Notes under the pieces: model-generated
Told to the model about the DNA's origin: nothing
Seen by the model: only the letters and a program-made list of their open reading frames with translations
The model's database searches: none
Assembly (NCBI GenBank): GCA_963989385.1
Contig: OZ022508.1
Span: 35,052,166-35,116,165 of the forward strand
DNA length: 64,000 nt
Reading direction: 5' to 3'
Source: Ctena decussata
Lineage: Eukaryota; Mollusca; Bivalvia; Lucinida; Lucinidae
Part shown: piece after piece, positions 20,753 to 32,693 of the stretch
Layout: every line of letters begins with the position of its first letter
Position numbering within the stretch: position 1 is the stretch's first letter
Position numbers and translations under genes: made by a program

Positions 20753-21931
20753 GTAGTCACTGTTCAAAACCACCAGCCAAGGACCAACAACGCCAAAGTC
20801 ATTCCCGAAACCTTGAAACTAACAAACCAAGACACAGGTCTCTCCAAAGGTTTAGCACGTGCTGAACTTCTGAGACAAAAATGCAAATCCATGAAGGGCT
20901 CAGAAAGTGCATCTGTCCGAGTTAGCCTAGATGAACATTATCGTCTCTTGTTTTGTCCCATGTGCAAGATGGCGTCTACCTTCTGGACCCGGGTTTTCAA
21001 AATGCTAGAGAGGAACAGACAGGCAGGGGCAAAAACACTGCTGACGCCGTATGATGTTCCAATTTCCCAAGCACCCGCAGCTAAAACCAGAGTTAAGCTG
21101 AAAGCTAGCGAGAATTACCATAGTGCTAAAGTTGATGACTTTTTTAAATTTCTCTTTATTCGTGATCCTTACTCGATGATTTTCTCAGCATATGTAGACA
21201 AAATTGTTGGCCCAAATCCGCATTTCTGGACATACTATGGCCATGGTGCTATTTCTCTGTTTAGGAAAGACAGAAGTAAAAAATGTGGTAGCGATGTCAA
21301 GTTTGACGAATTCGTGAAATTCATTGTACATACGTATGAGACTGAAAATTCTCTTGAATGTCACGTGAGCAAGTTTGACATTTGTCATCCATGTGAGGTG
21401 AATTACACATACATTGGCAAAATGGAAACTTTCAAAGAGGACACATATGCCATCTTGTCTCATCTGAAACAGGAAGCAACAATAGAGGTATTCCGAACTA
21501 ATTTTACTGATTTTCATGCAGACGACGCCATAGATGACTCTGTTCATGGACCTTACAGCTGGAAGAAACAAATTACACACTGTATGCCTTGGCCAGAGGC
21601 TTTAAAAAGGATCTGGGAAAAATTACAGATTCGCGGTATAATTGGTCGGACACCATTTCCGCTCAGCAATGATCAAGCAGAGTCAATAAGTGAAGATGAT
21701 TTTGCCAAATTATTAAAGAATGTTCGGCGGCAGACGACATCCGCAGAAAGGCGTGTACAGACTAAAGAGGCTTTCTCGGAGGCGTTTGGTAGTGTTCCAC
21801 TTGAAACTCTTAATCAAATAAAAGATGTTTATAAGGAAGAATTTGAGTTGTTTGAATATGAAGATACTCCAGCAAAAATATTTAATCGGACAGACTCTAG
21901 TGTGACTGAAGGAGGGCAATGGTTTAGTTGA
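20753..21931 (+). CDS. Carbohydrate sulfotransferase, catalytic exon 3 (Sulfotransfer_2 family)
   Basis: This exon encodes 392 residues and the stop (TGA at 21929). It is a Golgi-lumen enzyme type that transfers sulfate from PAPS to a glycan hydroxyl (HNK-1ST/CHST8-14 group). Motifs: a 5'-phosphosulfate loop in EHYRLLFCPMCKMASTFWTR (K-M-A-S-T where vertebrate enzymes usually have P-K-V-A/G-C/S-T); a 3'-phosphate motif in FLFIRDPYSMIFSAYVDKI; and downstream YTYIGKMETFKED, matching the family's Y-x-x-I-G-K-x-E-T signature. The start at 20753 follows TGCACATTTCAG. The open frame reaches an ATG at 20654, but those 33 codons look intronic and lack a signal anchor, which the upstream exons supply. 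The acceptor substrate cannot be told from sequence. Proline replaced by Cys before the P-loop Lys is a divergence, not an obvious loss. Confidence 0.88.
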   Translation, partial: VVTVQNHQPRTNNAKVIPETLKLTNQDTGLSKGLARAELLRQKCKSMKGSESASVRVSLDEHYRLLFCPMCKMASTFWTRVFKMLERNRQAGAKTLLTPYDVPISQAPAAKTRVKLKASENYHSAKVDDFFKFLFIRDPYSMIFSAYVDKIVGPNPHFWTYYGHGAISLFRKDRSKKCGSDVKFDEFVKFIVHTYETENSLECHVSKFDICHPCEVNYTYIGKMETFKEDTYAILSHLKQEATIEVFRTNFTDFHADDAIDDSVHGPYSWKKQITHCMPWPEALKRIWEKLQIRGIIGRTPFPLSNDQAESISEDDFAKLLKNVRRQTTSAERRVQTKEAFSEAFGSVPLETLNQIKDVYKEEFELFEYEDTPAKIFNRTDSSVTEGGQWFS

Positions 21932-21977
21932 CACTGACTCTCACTAAATCCAGCTGTATAAGTTAGGAAAAAATATG

Positions 21978-22015
<38 letters not shown>

Positions 22016-22320
22016 GGGGGCGGGGTGTGTGCAGAAGAACTTTGTTGATCTCGTTTCAGTTACTTGTCATTGGACGCTTTTATTACAGGAAAAGATTTGC
22101 TCCATCTCGGAGCAAATGTTTTCTTTTATTCAAGGTACCAATATCAAACCAGTGAACACGCTGGAAGCATAAAATTTGACGCAAACGCCCGGTCGTAATG
22201 GCTAACCCATTTGAATAAATATCGTTCCAGTAAACACGCTGGAAGTATCATATTTGACGCAAACGGCTGGAAAAACGTGGTGTCTCTGTCGTGATGGCTG
22301 ACCCATTTGAATAAATTGAA
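21932..22320 (+). other. Sulfotransferase 3' UTR region with duplicated poly(A) signal
   Basis: After the stop come an (AG)n run (about 21981..22013) and two tandem ~90-bp copies of a unit containing AACACGCTGGAAG..GACGCAAACG and ending CCCATTTGAATAAAT. AATAAA occurs at about 22214 and 22310, so two alternative poly(A) sites are plausible. UTR extent is inferred. Confidence 0.4.
21981..22013. repeat. (AG)n microsatellite
   Basis: An uninterrupted AG run followed by GGTGGGGGCGGGG, 50 nt after the sulfotransferase stop codon. Confidence 0.9.
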
Positions 22321-22619
22321 TTATTGCAGATTTAAAGCTCAAAAGAAATAGAAAATATGACTATTTCAGTGTAAGGTCGATTTTCTTTCGCTCATGAACA
22401 CCACTTCGCCACTCGTGAAAATACTGCTTTTGGTGTACATTCATTCGGTGAAATAAAAATCATCCTGCTCCGCATATGTGTTATATATTAACAATCAAGC
22501 TTAAATTAAAAATAGTTAGAAATCTAGTGTCTACCTTTTTGATATCTTCACCTTTTCATGGCAGCTTCCCTACGTCATGATGTGATTGGCGTCGCGTGCA
22601 CAGGCTGACCCGAGTGTTT

Positions 22620-23095
22620 TCTGTATCGTAACGTCCCTTTTGAGTAGCTAACTTTTTCAACAGCGAGATTTTTGTAGAAATAACTGAACAGAGATGGTCA
22701 GCATGATCAGACAAAGAAAGGTTTTCATCGATATGTACATCCAGAAATTTCTGTTTTGAAACGTTCTCGATGCATATATCGTCTACTTCCAGATTTAACA
22801 GATGCGGACTATTTAGCCGTTTCTTGTTCCTACTGTCATAGATCTACTTGATGTTTTATTGTAGTTAATTTTCCTTTTATTTTGTTCACTCCATATTTGG
22901 CATTTTCTATGTATTTTGAAGCATAGTGTATATAGAGTTGTGTCATCGGCGAAGAAATCCGCATTGCAGTGGTTCATGAAAAGTGGCAAATCATTAATGA
23001 ATAATAGGACTAAAGTGGGGCCTATAATTGAGCCTTGGGGAACTCCCGTTGGAGAAATCAGACTGTCCCATACCACTTTCAACTTCTTGCAGGCA
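22620..23095 (-). pseudogene. Non-LTR retrotransposon reverse transcriptase fragment
   Basis: The minus strand encodes the RT catalytic half: a GVPQGS motif (about 23037..23057), then INDLPL and the catalytic FADD box (about 22942..22956), followed by the downstream thumb-like region (ENVSKQKFLDV, IDENLSLSDH). The frame breaks near 22825, where the FADD frame runs to a stop and the thumb continues in another frame. Only about 160 residues remain, with no endonuclease domain or 3' tail, so the copy is dead. The motif style is that of jockey/CR1-like LINEs; the clade was not resolved. Upstream of 23095 the match ends abruptly. Confidence 0.8.
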
Positions 23096-23359
23096 TTGAC
23101 CCTACCGCGTATCAGGACGATGGGAGGGGGAATCCGCGTAGATGCCGCGTTGTTTTCCAACATTCAATGTCAATGTATAATAACCCGGGAGAAGTATCTC
23201 AGCATTCATCATTTGGACTACATTTTGTGGATACATATGTACTTGGCGGACAAATATGGCTCCGAAGAAGAAGGGAATGGTGCGTTTAAGAGACAATAGC
23301 CTGCACATCTCCCAATAAATAGAAATACCCCTTCTTCAGTCTTCAGACATGAAATAAGA

Positions 23360-23612
23360 GGATATTGGCCCCAAGGTTATAAAACTTTTTTCATGCCGGC
23401 TCAGCTGAGTTGAGCATGAAATTTTACCTGCTAATAAATAGCAAATTACTGATAAGTACGGTTGTTTTCTTGCTCAGTTTGGCTGAGTATGAAATTTTCT
23501 CTGCTTATGAATATGAAAATGCCAACATTAGTTGGCATTTTCATATTTATCAGCAGAGAAAATTTCATGCTTAGCTGAGTTGAGCACGAAAAAAGTTTTA
23601 TAACCTCGGGGC
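23360..23612. repeat. Foldback repeat (GAAATTTTCTCTGCTTATGA arms)
   Basis: The core ATGAAAATGCCAAC and GTTGGCATTTTCAT are complementary around ATTA. Pairing continues outward through GAAATTTTCTCTGC/GCAGAGAAAATTTC and GCTCAGCTGAG-type sequence at both ends. Confidence 0.75.
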
Positions 23613-24067
23613 TTGGTCTATGTAAACACCTATCATGGTATTAATTTTGTAGAGAAATCGCACTATGACGTATAAAGTCGGAGGAAAATCACACTTTATC
23701 ACGGTCGACACGTATCATGGAAGCACATATGGAAATCGTATTGTACATGGTACTAAAGTCGCGCTAGTGCAGAATCGGAATAGTCTCTCACACTTTCGCC
23801 AGCGATCCTCTAAGACAATTATCTTTCAACTCGTGGCCCTCCGCGGCGTTTTATGGCGAGTTTTATTTAGCCGCGTATGATTTCAGAATTTATTCATGTC
23901 CAAAGGAAGTTGTCTACAGTGCCCTTGAAATATCAAACCAGCTTGAAACTATTGATCCAAGGGTACAAAGATGAACATAAATGTTGGCATTTTTTTTAAG
24001 GATCTTAATGCTGAGACCCTCGCGTTTAACTGTGCGCAGCGATGGGTGATATGTCAAGCATAACAGG

Positions 24068-24262
24068 AGCCCCGGTAGCTCAGTTGGTTATGCGCTGGCC
24101 TACTGAACTAGCGGTCCGGAGGCGAAAATCTTTCCAACTATAAACGGAGTTCCATTGCACACAACCTTTCATTATCACCGCCTCCCCCCCCCCGCCCCCA
24201 ATCGTCCTGATATGACTGAAATACTGTTGAAAAGTACGTAAATCGTAAGTCAGGCATAACTT
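24068..24262 (+). mobile_element. SINE family 2, tRNA-derived head
   Basis: The head GGAGCCCCGGTAGCTCAGTT then GGTTATGCGCTGGCCTACTG resembles a tRNA 5' half with an A box. The body (CTTTCCAACTATAAACGGAG, CAATCGTCCTGATATGACTG, AAATACTGTTGAAAAGTACG) recurs inverted at about 40100..40295. A poly-C/G-rich tract interrupts it. Not a functional tRNA: the 3' half is not tRNA-like. Confidence 0.6.
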
Positions 24263-24404
24263 CGCACATGTTGCGCGGAGTCTTGTTATTGACTTTGGCA
24301 TAGACAAAAAAACTGGAGACATTTAAATATTTAGACACTCGTTCAAGGGAAGCAACTCTGTAGTTTTCTTTGTAGTCCCTCTTCTCATTGGGGTCAACTC
24401 CTTA

Positions 24405-24465
24405 AGAAAAAGAATTTGCTCCTCAAGGAGCAAATTCTTTCCTTTAAGAGTAAACCCAACATTGG
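24405..24465. repeat. Hairpin repeat H (GAATTTGCTCCT type)
   Basis: AAGAATTTGCTCCTCAAGG and its complement GAGCAAATTCTTTCCTTTAA form a tight hairpin. Copies or halves lie at 6636..6676, 22084..22125, 42837..42884, 44428..44497, 50565..50613, 50911..50968 and 56403..56465. Confidence 0.8.
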
Positions 24466-25194
24466 TAGGGCTTCATCATCCAGGAAAGCAAACAGAAGGT
24501 ATCAAAAGTTGTTTCCCTTTGTAAAAATGGAGGAAAAACGTGGTGGTTACCAATACATCTATAATCAAAAATAATCGCATCTACTGCGCTGGATTGAGAA
24601 AAGAACTTTTACATGTAACATGATCAACGTTTTGAAGAATTCAAGTTGCCAAAGAGTCGAACGAGGTCTGCTTGGTCAACATTGGAAAACTTTATCAAGG
24701 TGCTTAAAAGAACTGAACAAGGTAAAAATCTACAATAAACTTGCTGCAATATAACATTTATGGCCATTGTTGTAAAGTTTTATGGTCCTTACGGGTATAA
24801 GTATGCAATGAAACTGTTATTATTCACCGCCCAGACCGTTCCCAAAAATAAGATAAATGTGCCGCACCACGTGAAAAGCATGGTTCTAAGTGAGAAAAGA
24901 TACCGTATGATGGACGTTGGTGGAAAAAGAAGTGCAATTTGCTTTTAAGACGAAGTTTAAGAAGCGCGCAAAGCTTCAGAATGATTGAAGAGGAGTTACA
25001 ATGGTCAGCAACGTCATTTTCAGAGATCTTGCCTCTGAATTCATGGCGTTTTACCCGACCTAAGACAGGAGGCCTTGTAGCTCAATGGATAAGTCGATTT
25101 TTACTTAGAAAAGGTGAGGAACAAACACTCGCTGCAAATTCGAATGCAAATATATACGATCAACTCCAGTCATGATGCAAGTCCATCTTCGCAA

Positions 25195-25310
25195 GCCAAT
25201 GGAACTAGGTACACTTTGTTCCTTACGTACGTAAGCCAAGGGAACTAAGTCTACTTCCTTCTTACGTACGTAAGGAACAAAGTGGACTTAGTGCCCTTGG
25301 CTTGCGAATA
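25195..25310. repeat. Inverted repeat with TACGTACGTAAG arms
   Basis: GTACACTTTGTTCCTTACGT and ACGTACGTAAGGAACAAAGT face each other, with AAGCCAAGGGAACTAAGT copies between. The flanks (GCAAGCCAATGGAACTAGG and CTTGGCTTGCGAATA) extend the symmetry. Confidence 0.65.
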
Positions 25311-27348
25311 TGATGTGAGCAATCTGCCACTCTGATCATCGGACTAGCCTTGAGCATTTTAAGCATAGCTCATAGAACAGAATGGTAGTAATACACTGCT
25401 CAAAATATTTAAAGGAACGCCTAATATTTTTCCATAGACGACAGTGCAACGCATCCCCACTTTGCGGCTACATACTTTCGATCGATAAAGACACGGATTT
25501 TCCATTTATTTTTGCCATTTTTTTTAAAGAGGAGCGAGGTTACTGACTGCACAGTTTTTGATCCAATATTTGTCTTGCCCTTGTCCATGGACAGATTTAA
25601 GTAAAACTGGAATTTTGCTAAAAACTTGCAATTTTTCAGAACAGGTGAAAAGTGTGAAAATTTCAACCAAAATCAAAAGAACCATTTTGTCTATGAAAAT
25701 GAATGTCTTTCAAGATGCCCCTTATTGAGAAGATCCCTTTGAACTGAAGTTTATGAGATTTTATAGACTTCAGCAAAATTACTCAATTTCAGAAAATAAG
25801 AAAATTGCAAAACTTGTACCATGGAAATGAGCAGGGCATCTATTGTGTTGAAATTCTGGTTGTCTTAAACTTCGATTCTTCTTAAAAGTGCTGAAAAAAG
25901 ATGGAAATTCTTGCTCACTGACGGTCAAATTTATTGGCCGTTAAACTGGGCATATGTTGTAGTAACATCTATGGGAAAATACCTGCTGCTCCTTTAAATA
26001 TTTTTAGCAGTGTATATGACGACTGGTAAGGAGTTTGAATTTATGGGTGAAACCTGCATTTAAGCTTTGCAGTAAAATTCTGAAGAAATTATTTCGTGAA
26101 CAACAAGTGGAGTTCGAAACACCTGAGCCTAGCCATAACCGTGTGGTGAACAAACATAATGCAGTTCACCTAGCAAAGTCTATTCTTAAATCCTTAAGCC
26201 TAGCTCGCTATGAAAATGGAAGGAATATATTGGGGGGTGGGGGGTGGGGGGACACTGCCAGTTTCACTTTAGGGGTGGGGGGGGGGCAACACTGCTCACT
26301 GCCAGTTTCACTTTAGGGGGATTGGGGAGGAGTTGGGGCAACGCTGCTAGCCCTTCCCAAAAGGTTCACCTTCAAAAGTAATGAATTGGCTTAGAGAGTA
26401 GACCCTGTTTTGGAAGTGCTCAGTTGTTTAGGGATGCAAACAGAAATCACAAACTTTGTTCCTCTGTTAAAAATGGTGGAAAAATAAAAAAAAACGAGGC
26501 ATGTCCATCAACAAGGTCTACAACCTGTATGATTTGCGTGTGGACTGGCAGATCTCGGGTATGCATCCGTGCTTTCTTTGGACATAATTTTGTTTTTATG
26601 GAAGCAAAGAAAATCTACTCTCGTCACTGACCGTTACCCCTACAAAGTCGAATTTTAATTCGTGAATTGCGTCAAGAGAAAGATACGTGTACTTAGAGCA
26701 CAGTGAGCAGAAAAACCCCAAGACAGTTTGCGCATTCACACATTCGGATCATACCTGAGGAATCCGTATAAAGTGAAAATTGATCAGTTGCGCAGTTGCT
26801 CCATCGGAACGCGGACTTGCGGGACCTCGTCATGGCAATGGTGCGGCAACGCCACGTGGCAACCCCGTCACGTGGCAGCGAAGAGTGCATGGCGGTGTGG
26901 CCCTAACCGGGGTAGTTTGAAGAGAGGAAGCTTACAATGATCGATGCTGTTTTTTCGACGAGACTATCGACAGATGCACGGTGCCCTGCAGTGCGGCCAT
27001 GGTAACAGAGTTAAGAGAATGGTAATACAGTTAAGGGTCAAAAGTAATTCCACAAAAATATTCTCCCATAGACTTTAAGTGCATTTACATGTTTACAAGA
27101 ATATCGATTTTGGCATATCTCCCTGGACAAGCATAAAATAATTACAGTGGTTGGAAAGTTGAATGAATAATTCAGTAAACAGAGTGTACGGAACTACATT
27201 TTGTCCCCTCACTGTTAAGATACAGGTTGTCAAACTTAGCGTATATTTTGAAACAATAAGTTTAATGTAAAGTTTCCATTGCTGTTAATGGCGACGTCGC
27301 GAAAAAAATGAACCAAAAACTCAAACGTTAATGTTTAAGTTATGCTCT
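25310..27348. other. Intergenic, no gene seen
   Basis: Unique-looking AT-rich sequence. The only clear structure is a small G-rich tandem at about 26222..26345, in which GCCAGTTTCACTTTAGGGG occurs twice between GGGGTGGGGGG-type runs. Confidence 0.45.
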
Positions 27349-27914
27349 TTAAAGGTAGGTTCCTGAACTAAGGATACCAATTCTTTTCACAAAATAATTT
27401 TGTCTTTTTCTGTGTAGTATTTAATACATTTTATTTTTATGAAACTGTTGCTACTGAGAAAACCGTTGGATTTTGTTGAAAATTGTCGTTTTTTTTTTCT
27501 CTGGTTTACTTTCTTTGGTTTAAACAATACCTTGGAATTCCAGTTCTAAAAATAATTTTGTCAAATGTCTATAAGCGCGTAATTTCTAGCGTCATTCTCC
27601 AAAAGGTCAATTTTTCTCTTGTGAATTCTCCTACAGGCCCTGGCATAGCGGATCGGTTAATACGTACTAGCCCAAAATGCAACGCAGCATGGTGTCACCC
27701 GTGTTATCTATTTTGGGCGTGAACTAAAAAAAGCGCTAACTGGTGTGCGAAGCAGAGTTAGGGAATCCCTCACGAAACGACTTATCTAATACTTCTGGCT
27801 TTACACTTTTTACTGAAACTTATTCATTTCCTTGTTTTAAGTGCTTTCCAATAATTTAGAAAAAAATCATGAAAATTATGATGCTTTCCATACTTCAGGA
27901 ACCAACCTTTTTAA
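27349..27914. mobile_element. TTAA-flanked TIR element, copy 1
   Basis: The ends TTAAAGGTAGGTTCCTGAAC and TTCAGGAACCAACCTTTTTAA are inverted, with TTAA on both sides, the target of piggyBac-type transposons. About 560 bp, no transposase. The interior (GTTGCTACTGAGAAAACCGT, GAATTCCAGTTCTAAAAATA, GCGCTAACTGGTGTGCGAAG) aligns throughout with 36496..37042. Confidence 0.78.
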
Positions 27915-29689
27915 GTCCATGTTGAACGACTGAAATGAATATATTTAATGCATTATTTACATAGCTTTCCACCAGTATCTAACTAATTGTTATCCATTCA
28001 ACAGAAGTGCCATAATATAATTTCAAGTAAACATGAAATACATTGAAATCTATGGGAAAATAAATTTTGTGAAATTACTTTTGACCCTTGACTGTGTAGA
28101 AGTTGCGCAGTTATGATGGTTGATTTTAGTACATTCAAGTGACCATCAGTAGATTCAAGTGACCATTTTTTTTAAATGGCATCTTGCTTCGTCCATGCCT
28201 AAGTCATTCACCATAAAATCTGAGCAAACTTTACTATCCTTTGGAGTTGCAAACCGTGCATACTCTGGTCATACTAGCCTGGGGCAGTCTGGTCCAGCTC
28301 TTTCGTTCAGGCATACTCACAGATCCAATTATACGCACAGGTCCCTCTGGAGGTGAATAATGATGAGTTTTCTAGAGATAGAGCAAATCTAGTCAGTTTG
28401 GTAATGGTCTTTGCTGCTTGGTGCGTTGCTTCAAAGAGCCGTGATTTGGTAACACTTTCAGCGCTAATAATGAAAATAGCTGAATTTCAAGCAGAATAGA
28501 TGCAGCGGCTCATAATGAGCCGCCTCATCTGTTTTTATGCTGTTTGAATTCTCCTTATGATATACTGGTGGATTGAATGAAACTTGTTTCTCGGGCGCAG
28601 CCGAGTATAATTTCACTTTTGTTCCAAATTTCACAAGATTTCATTGGTCAAATAACGCGCATGTCAAAATTTAGCCAACAATATCCAAGGTCAATGAATA
28701 TCTAATCTTCGTTTTTTCCCGTTGTACTGCACTGTGTCAATACAAGCACTCTGTCAGATGTTAATTCAAAATGTTTCTCTTGTTTGTAAATTCACAATGA
28801 AATTTTTATAGAAAACAGACGCAGATATTCAAAATTTTTTTTTTTCAGTGCAGATTTACTTTCGATTTCTACTTTCAGTTTAATACACACAAACAAACAT
28901 TGCATCATGTTGGTAACTGTTTTGGAATCAGGTCCATTTTGAAATTCAAAATTGGACAGCTCAATCTTGAGATAGGTCATTGTCGCTACCCAGTGTCATA
29001 ATTACGGTTGCGGGTGCCTACCGATATGGCTCACCTGAGTCATATTCATGAAAGTTATTGTCAACTCTTCACCTACAGACATATTACAAAACACACTTCC
29101 ATTTAATCTACGCAAATTATCTTTTTTTTTTTAAGATTTTCCTTGTTTTAAATTTTGCAGACCTTAATTTTATTGTTTTCTGCTTTTTCTTAGCACTTTA
29201 ACGGTTAACCAGGACTTTTGACTCTTGCAGTATATAGAGTGAAGCATGTCCAGGAAAAACTGGTTTCAGGGTGTTTATGAACTGAAACTTACTCTGCACA
29301 CCCACACAGTCTGATTAGTGTTTTTTCTTTGCATATAAATACTATCCTAGTGAAAAGGGAAAACTGATCATTGGTAACTTTTCCTGCCATGTGCCTTTCT
29401 TATGTATAGAAAATCAGTCTATAGACAGAACCCTTTTGCATACGCCCCTTAAGTTGGTGGTGTGTGAAGGAGTGGAGGCTGGGGGACGTGGGGGGGGGGG
29501 GGGGGGGGGATAAGCCAGAGCGTATACAAAAATTCTTGACTATCTTGACTAGAATAAATCCCCTGGCATATAAGAATGATGAAAACATTCACCCCTCAGC
29601 CATTAGGACATTTCGACATGAAAAAAAAACATGTTCACTCCTAGAAATGTGGCTGCAATACTCAAATACAAATGCCTGGTGCACTGTCC

Positions 29690-29907
29690 AAAAAGTTGCA
29701 TGTGCGCCTCAGCAAAGACTCAGGTCAGCCTGGGCAGCTGCCCAGTTTGGTCATAGTCTTTGCTGTGTGCTTAAAAGGTGGCTAAGGGTCTAAGCTAGCT
29801 TTATACGCACAGGGAAGACTCTAAACAGACTGGGCGGATGCCCAAACTGATCTGAGTCTTGGCTGGGGGCACATGCCACTTTGTTGGTTTTGCCATTTCC
29901 CAGCTCA
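29690..29907. mobile_element. Foldback MITE family F, copy 4 (degenerate)
   Basis: Recognisable GACTCAGGTCAGCCTGGGCA, GGTGGCTAAGGGTCTAAGCT and ACTGGGCGGATGCCCAAACT motifs; the left arm is decayed. Confidence 0.7.
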
Positions 29908-30829
29908 TATGGAAAAACAGAAGACTATGTAGTTCTTATAATTTTCATCTTTATTTTCATATTTCAATATACACCTGCCAGCTGACTAGAAAAGCATAAG
30001 CCCATATATATGTTTTCATTATTACCTTGAGTGTTGTTCCATGAAATGATCCACATCATGCTGACTTCAAACAATGTGGCAATTTAATCATGTGATAGTC
30101 AGATCATCTTTATCGTTTACACCGATTCTATAGAGGCCACACTGTTGGCTGTATAGTTTGGGCCGATTCCAGAGGTGGCTGATGTGACAAGTAAGGGCTC
30201 TGCACTGAAGTACAGTCTAATCAGAGCCTTTCCTTGTCACCAATGCCACATTGTTGGAAATCACATTATGTGACTCATTTATGGTATATACAAGGTTAAT
30301 TTAAGATGCCAATCATCTAGATTCCTTCAGAAAGAAACATTACAAATCGTAAATTTATCAGGGGTCAGCCTAGAGCTTTCAGACAGGGAGAAGTTTTGTG
30401 ACATTTTCTGGACTTTATGGAGAAGTTTTGGTCCAAATTTTGGATTTCCTATATGTTCAATATATTTTCACTTCTCCCTCAGCTCAAAATAGGGAGAAGT
30501 CAGCCAGCTTAGGGAGACTATTTCTCCCAAATCGCCCTCTAGGTTGAGCCCTGTTTATATCAGCTGATTTTACTAGTCTGCAGTGTGGCAGAACGGTAAG
30601 CTAAATGGCAAAGGAACTTGGCATAATTCACAAATAATTTAGCCTCAAATCATTTTAAATAATATATAGGTATAAAGTTTTTCTTTTTTCAAAATTTTTG
30701 GCTCTGATACAAGAGTTAACAGAAGACAGCAAAGCCCGCCTCATGGGTGCCTGATTCTTACATTTACATAGTCTTACAAATCTATGAGATTATCTGCATA
30801 TGATGAATACCTACTAATCCATGTTGCGA

Positions 30830-31545
30830 AATATGATGTAAATCTCTGAAACAGTTTTGGAAATACAAGGCAAAATCAGTGAACCCTGAAATATAGGTCA
30901 CAGTGACCTACAAATAGTATGAACTCATTTGCAGAGTCAAACTGAACCATAATCCCATGTATGATGGAAATCTTCTAAATAGTGTTCAAGATATGTCAAA
31001 AATCGCTGAACCATGAAATGTAGGTCAAAGTGATCTATAAATAGTATGAGGTGGTTTGCAAAGTCAAACTGATCCACTATGCCAGATATGAAGTTAATCC
31101 ATCAAATAGTGTTGGAAATATAAGGCAAAATCACTGGACCATGAATAAAGGTCAAGGGCACTTGAGTCTGCATGGATGCTTTGCAGCTGCTGCAATTATA
31201 TGGATATGCTATTTGACCAATTATCGACTCTCGTCAGAAAGATATCATCAAAACTAATACTTTTGCCTTAAAAATGGTCCCAAACACTAAAGTCAGTCAA
31301 CCGTAATATATAGGTCAAGGACATAGAATTGTTTCATGCAGCTGCTGCAGTCATATGGATGTATGTATGTACCAAGTATAATGACTGTAGCTGCTGTAGT
31401 TTATAAAATACAGCGTAAAACATCGAGTTAAACGCAAAAGTTAACATTGGTTAACCTGATCACGGATGCTGAGGAGGACGCTGACGCCGACATTGACGCG
31501 GACGCTAACGGATACTTGGACTATGACTCCGGGGGTATCGCATAA
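30830..31545. repeat. Minisatellite-bearing repeat with (GACGCY)n tail
   Basis: A unit of roughly 140 bp (GTGTTGGAAATATAAGGCAA, TGAACCATGAAATGTAGGTC, GTTTGCAAAGTCAAACTGAT) is repeated about three times at 30830..31160, followed by weaker copies. It ends in GGACGCTGACGCCGACATTG at about 31478..31510. The layout resembles the arrays in the MASTL introns. An element boundary is suspected but not proven. Confidence 0.55.
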
Positions 31546-32457
31546 GCCCTCCTTTGCTTTGCAAAGACGCGCTAATAGAGGATCTTACATGAGTGCTCAT
31601 GTATTATTGAATTTATTAAATGAGTTCGGGAAAAAGATAAGATGCAAGGCTATGTCGAGCATCTTATCGGTTTCCCCCAAATGAGTTTATAAATTCAATA
31701 ATACAGGAGCACGAAATGCAAGATTCTATTTATTATATGACACTAAAATCTCATTTTATTAGCAAATTTTGCACTAAAACGTCACAATTTCACCATTAGA
31801 AAACATAATGCTTTTAAGGATGTCAATGCATAACATTATGACGTAATATGCATATTTAATCCATAATAGTTGAGTATCGATTAAAATGCACGGCTTTATT
31901 ACTCTCAGATGTGACGTCATATGATAAATCTGTTTATACGTATACAAACTAAATACAAAAATGCCCTAATGTGTGATCAAAAATTGCATCTGATAATAAT
32001 TCTGGGATAACAGTCCTTCTCCATAAATAGTAGTGGCTCCTCATTATGCCTCTACTCAGTAGCAACAAAAATTCATTTTACCCAATTATCTAAACATTTT
32101 CAGCACATTATCTTCTTATATAAAGTTTTGTGGCCCTTTCACAAGCTATAGTAGAGCTTCAATGGCTCAAACCCTGATGGCTTGTATACCCTGCCTGACA
32201 AGAATTCGTACATGGTTCCCTAGGTCCCTGGAGGTCAATTAATACAGAAACCCTGGATGGCTAGAACAAACTTGGGCTGGAACTAATTGTAATGGTCCCA
32301 AGCCTGTTTGAGCCACTGAAGTTCTGTATTTCAGTTTGCAACAAATCCAGATTAAATAAATTAGCAAATATAGTTTCATATCAAATGATCACAACTAAAA
32401 CCCATATTATAACATCCAAAAAATCTGATTAAAAGCTCTAGATTATCATCAACATAT

Positions 32458-32693
32458 GAGCCGCGACACGAGAAAACCAACAAAGTGGTTGTGCGCCCAG
32501 TGCAGACTCGGATCAGCTTGGGCATCCCCCTGGTCTGATCAGAGTTTTCGCTGTCTACATGGAGGTAGCTTAGACCCTTAGCTACCATTTAAGTGCGTAG
32601 TGAAGAGTCTGATCAGACTGGGCGGATGCCCAGGCTGATATGAGTCTGTGCTGGGCGCACCACCACTTTGTTGGTTTTCTCGTGTCGCTGCTC
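32458..32693. mobile_element. Foldback MITE family F, copy 5
   Basis: Full-length: GAGCCGCGACACGAGAAAAC at the left, GTTTTCTCGTGTCGCTGCTC at the right, with GACTGGGCGGATGCCCAGGC near the right arm. Confidence 0.85.

Noticed and set aside
22916..23299. Plus-strand 127-codon ORF
   Set aside because: Shadow of the minus-strand reverse transcriptase fragment.
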